A stretch of 49,734 nucleotides of DNA from Branchiostoma floridae (lineage: Eukaryota > Chordata > Leptocardii > Amphioxiformes > Branchiostomatidae). Below are positions 46,877 through 49,734 of this stretch, piece after piece. The notes beneath the pieces are model-generated. The model was not told where the DNA came from. It saw nothing but the letters and a program-made list of their open reading frames with translations, and searched no databases. A program made the translations under genes and the position numbers. Each line of letters begins with the position of its first letter. The stretch's first letter is position 1. The stretch covers positions 22,043,737-22,093,470 of the forward strand of contig NC_049979.1 of the NCBI RefSeq assembly GCF_000003815.2, read 5' to 3'.

Positions 46877-48812
46877 TTTATTCTTTCTTTCTTTCTTTCT
46901 TTATTCGCACATAATAGCATGGCTTAAAAACAAATGTGTATACAAAGATGAAGAACATGCGGGGGGTTAGCAGAAGCCTATGTGGCTTTTCTTTGGCCTC
47001 CCCCAGAAATAAGTTGCAGAAATAATAATTATACATAATTAAAGTGACGAAAAATGCACATAACATAAGTTGAAATCATCATGTGAAATACACTAATGGA
47101 CTAGAAGTTGTATTACAAATGATCAAATGAAATAATAAATACAAAACAAAATAGACAAAACATATACAAGTAACTTGGGATTTGAGAAAAAAGGTAGGAT
47201 CTCTAAGTGTTAAGAATCATTAGCTATCAACTACCAAAATCAACCAAAAACCGATATGAAAAACAAGGAAACAAGGAAATCAAACAAATCAGGTAAAAGT
47301 TATGCTTGGGTGTGTGATGCAATCAATCTTAACAAGCTTTTTGAACCTGGATAATGATAAGCAGCATTGTTGGACTTGACTTAAATTATTCCAGATGGTG
47401 GGGCCTCTAAATTTTATTGTGTGTTGTTTTAGACAAGATTTTGCTTTAACTGGTCTTAAAAGATTCTGCTGTCTTGTGTAGTGGTGGTGAAAATCTGAAT
47501 TTGAATTGAAATTAGAAGACATCTAAATTGCTGTGGTAGGAAAGAACTATTGTGAACAATTTTATGTACAAATATGGCAACTTGAAATTTGTTGATATCA
47601 AATACCGTCATAACATTTAAGTCATTAAAGAGAGATGTTGTGTGTGCTGTGAAGGTGGTATTGCCCGCAATTCGTACAAAGCGCTTTTGAAGGAGGTACA
47701 GAGGTTTGATAGATGTAGTGTACGTGCTAGCCCATATAATATTGCAGTAAGTTAAGTAAGGGTAAATCAAACTGTAATAAAGAGTCATGAGTATATTTCG
47801 TGAAATCAAAGTTTTTACTTTTCTTATAATGCCAATGTTTTTCGAAATTTTATTGCAAACACTATTAATTTGGATCTTCCATGAAAGTTTCTCGTCAATT
47901 ATTATACCTAAGAAGCGGGTATGACTTACTTGTTTGATAGCTTTGCCGTTTATATAAATTTTAGCTTTTTCTCTATCATACCTCTTGTTCCTTCCTGCAA
48001 AGATAATGAAATTGGTTTTTTTTACGTTGATTGACAATTTATTCGTCTTGAACCATTGATTAACTTTATACAATTCATCATTAACAATTGTTATTAATTT
48101 TTCAAAATTTATATCGGACATAAATAAGTTGGTATCATCCGCGAATAACAGGGCAAATAATTTGGTTGATACACATGCGAGGTCATTAACATAAATAAGA
48201 AATAAGAGCGGGCCAAGAATAGACCCTTGTGGAACACCACAAGTGAGGACATTTTGGGAGGAAATGTTATTTAGATTGGACACGTATTGTTTTCGGTTAG
48301 TCAAATAGTCTGTCATCCAGTGAAGAGCTGAGCCGGTAAATCCATATTTAAATAGTTTCTTAAGAAGTATGTTGTGATCTACAGTGTCAAAGGCTTTTGA
48401 AAGATCCAGAAATATTCCTATAGTGTATTCGTTATTTTCTAAAGATGTGGTTATTTTGTCAACTAGTTGTAAGAGTGCCATGTATGTAGAATGTTTTTTG
48501 CGAAATCCATATTGATGAGTATATAATATATCATTATCTTCTAAGTGAGTCATTATCCGTTTGTATACTATTTTTTCCAGAATTTTTGAAAAGGTCGGTA
48601 AGATTGATATTGGGCGATAGTTGGTGAAAACACAAGGATCCCCAGCTTTGTACAGTGGTAAAACCTTTGCTAATTTGAGGTCTGTTGGTACTATTCCATT
48701 TCTTAATGAAATTTGAAAAATATGGGTTATTGGCTCTAAAATTTCAGGAACAATTTGTTTCAAGAGCGCGGCACTTATTTCGTCTTGACCAGGGGCTGCA
48801 TTTTTTATAATA
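46877..48812 (-). pseudogene. Non-LTR retrotransposon (jockey/CR1 group), 5'-truncated, reverse transcriptase with frameshift
   Basis: A minus-strand frame encodes most of a reverse transcriptase. Motifs in order, numbered in the 480-codon frame that opens at 48898: PGQDEIS (36-42), YRPISIL (94-100), GFRKKHST (131-138), FLDLSKAFD (163-171), GVPQGSILGPLLF (221-233), the catalytic FADD (252-255), and LGIIIDEKLSW (330-340). The first 29 codons of that frame come from the adjacent MITE, so the LINE part starts near IIKNAAPGQDE. After residue 459 (about 47522) the protein continues in another frame (47289-47522, SSNFNSNSDFHHHYTRQQN...), so one base has been lost or gained. A 3' UTR of about 410 bp ends in a GAAA-repeat tail (46879-46905). 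No endonuclease part is present, so the copy is dead. Confidence 0.9.
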
Positions 48813-49040
48813 CCCCTGTCACATTTGGCGAAAATCGATCGGACGACGATTCTGCAGCAATCGCCCAAGCCCCGCTTATAACAATAACTTAAGTGCACAG
48901 CAATTGTACAAGGTACAAAGTATGGCTTATATGTGACAGAGACGGTTTTCAGGTGAAAAATACGCGCAACCCTTTGTCAATCTTAAATATGGTCGATCTT
49001 CCATCGATACGCCCGACGATCGTGGATAATGTGACAGGGG
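48813..49040 (+). mobile_element. MITE (family P, TIR CCCCTGTCACATT), intact copy, 228 bp
   Basis: The TIRs CCCCTGTCACATT and AATGTGACAGGGG are perfect and flanked by TA on both sides. Subterminal gcgaaaatcgatcggacgac and gtcgatcttccatcgatacg match the split copy at 10263-10858. It is inserted at the 5' edge of the truncated LINE. Confidence 0.9.
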
Positions 49041-49059
49041 TATTAAGAACTCGCCAATG

Positions 49060-49275
49060 ACAAATTTGCCGTTCATGATGCGATCGTAAGTCGTCGCACG
49101 ACTTTGATATCGTAAAAATAATTTTCAAGCAGGCTGTGACAGAACCAACTACCGACAAGGGTCTAAGTTCATCAACTCCGAAATAAGAGATCTAAATTTC
49201 GTACGACATTTATACACGCATCACATATACCAAGAATATATTCACATTGCGATTGTGCGACTATCGTACTACGGA
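49060..49275 (-). mobile_element. MITE (family W), diverged copy
   Basis: The left end gcgatcgtaagtcgtcgcac and inner block ttttcaagcaggctgtgaca then gaaccaac match the reverse of the copy at 46640. The right end (gcgattgtgcgactatcgta) is decayed. Boundaries are approximate. Confidence 0.65.
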
Positions 49276-49330
49276 AGCCATCGGGCATTAAGTGATGGCA
49301 AGGTCATTATACAATACATTTATCTTATAT

Positions 49331-49574
49331 GAGATATATATCTTATATAATATCTTTCTAATAGGAATGATATAAAATATACATCTTATATAATGTCCTT
49401 GAACATCGTAATAAGGATATTGATGACAATCCATAATGAGGTATATATCTTATATAATGTCTTTCTAATAGGAATAATAATGATATGAAATGTACATCTC
49501 ATATAATGCCCTTGTACATCGTCATAAGGATAATGATGATAATCGATAATGAGGTATATATCTTATATAATAGT
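49331..49574 (+). repeat. Tandem repeat, unit about 107-113 bp
   Basis: Units start at 49331 (gagatatatatcttatataa), 49438 (gaggtatatatcttatataa) and 49551 (partial). Each contains ctttctaataggaat, tacatct-atataatg and ttg-acatcgt-ataaggat. Very AT-rich. Confidence 0.9.
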
Positions 49575-49734
49575 GTTGGCCATCGTATGAACTTGGTGGT
49601 CTGAAAGAAGCATTGCATTGCTGCCAGCCCGTACACGTGTCCCTGCCACGTGCGCATGTACCGCACAATGTGAGATACCCCGTCACACGTAGTCTCTATC
49701 AGACTCCGGGTCGCTGGAAAACCGTAGAAATGGA
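49575..49734. other. Right-end sequence, nothing identified
   Basis: Short GC-richer stretch with no recognisable gene or repeat. Confidence 0.4.

Noticed and set aside
46594-46914. 106-codon frame
   Set aside because: It lies across a family W MITE and the LINE tail; it is a chance frame.

Overview
The window reads as animal (metazoan) nuclear DNA, most likely from an amphioxus (Branchiostoma-like cephalochordate). There are no operons or long open frames of ordinary genes. Coding sequence is split into short exons with GT/AG borders, repeats of many kinds fill the intergenic space, and several short repeat families have a composition I associate with amphioxus. The species call is an inference; the animal origin is directly supported by the spliced kinase gene.

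Only one cellular gene is clearly present. It is the 5' part of a salt-inducible kinase (SIK1/SIK2-like, AMPK-related) gene on the minus strand: exon 1 (6466-6588), exon 2 (6027-6143) and exon 3 (4170-4233). They join in frame with canonical splice sites and encode the first 101 residues: the N-terminus, the glycine-rich loop, the catalytic lysine, helix C and the gatekeeper segment. The gene runs off the left edge through an intron of at least 4.17 kb. Its CpG-rich promoter (about 6600-7010) carries a perfect CRE (TGACGTCA), further CRE-like sites, a GC box and an X-box-like site. This fits the known CREB/CRTC-SIK feedback circuit.

From about 7 kb to the right end (43 kb) I find no convincing cellular gene, apart from one codon-biased orphan ORF at 18681-18932 that I could not identify. 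The space is a layered mosaic of transposable elements: (a) a PIF/Harbinger-like MITE family with TIR GGCCACAGCAAG and 3-bp TAA/TTA target duplications, about nine copies, one inserted inside another; (b) a MITE family with TIR TAATCTCCAAGCAGATC and 8-bp target duplications; (c) a MITE family with TIR CCCCTGTCACATT, one copy split by a LINE 3' end and another joined to a LINE reverse transcriptase; (d) a family with palindromic CGTACGAC-rich ends; (e) tRNA-derived SINEs; (f) 5'-truncated non-LTR retrotransposons, including a 1.9-kb reverse-transcriptase pseudogene at 46877-48812; (g) a 1.1-kb interspersed element at 31960-33047 with partial copies elsewhere.

Tandem arrays are also prominent: GAGT and TG microsatellites, a 31-bp minisatellite with a four-unit higher-order duplication (44772-45206), diverged satellites at 34.5-36.0 kb and a roughly 110-bp array near the right end.

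No previously undescribed gene system is evident. The most interesting signals are the strong excess of perfect CRE palindromes over the window next to a CREB-linked kinase gene, a bZIP-site cluster at 44.1-44.2 kb, and several readable nested-transposition events whose order and target duplications can be read directly.
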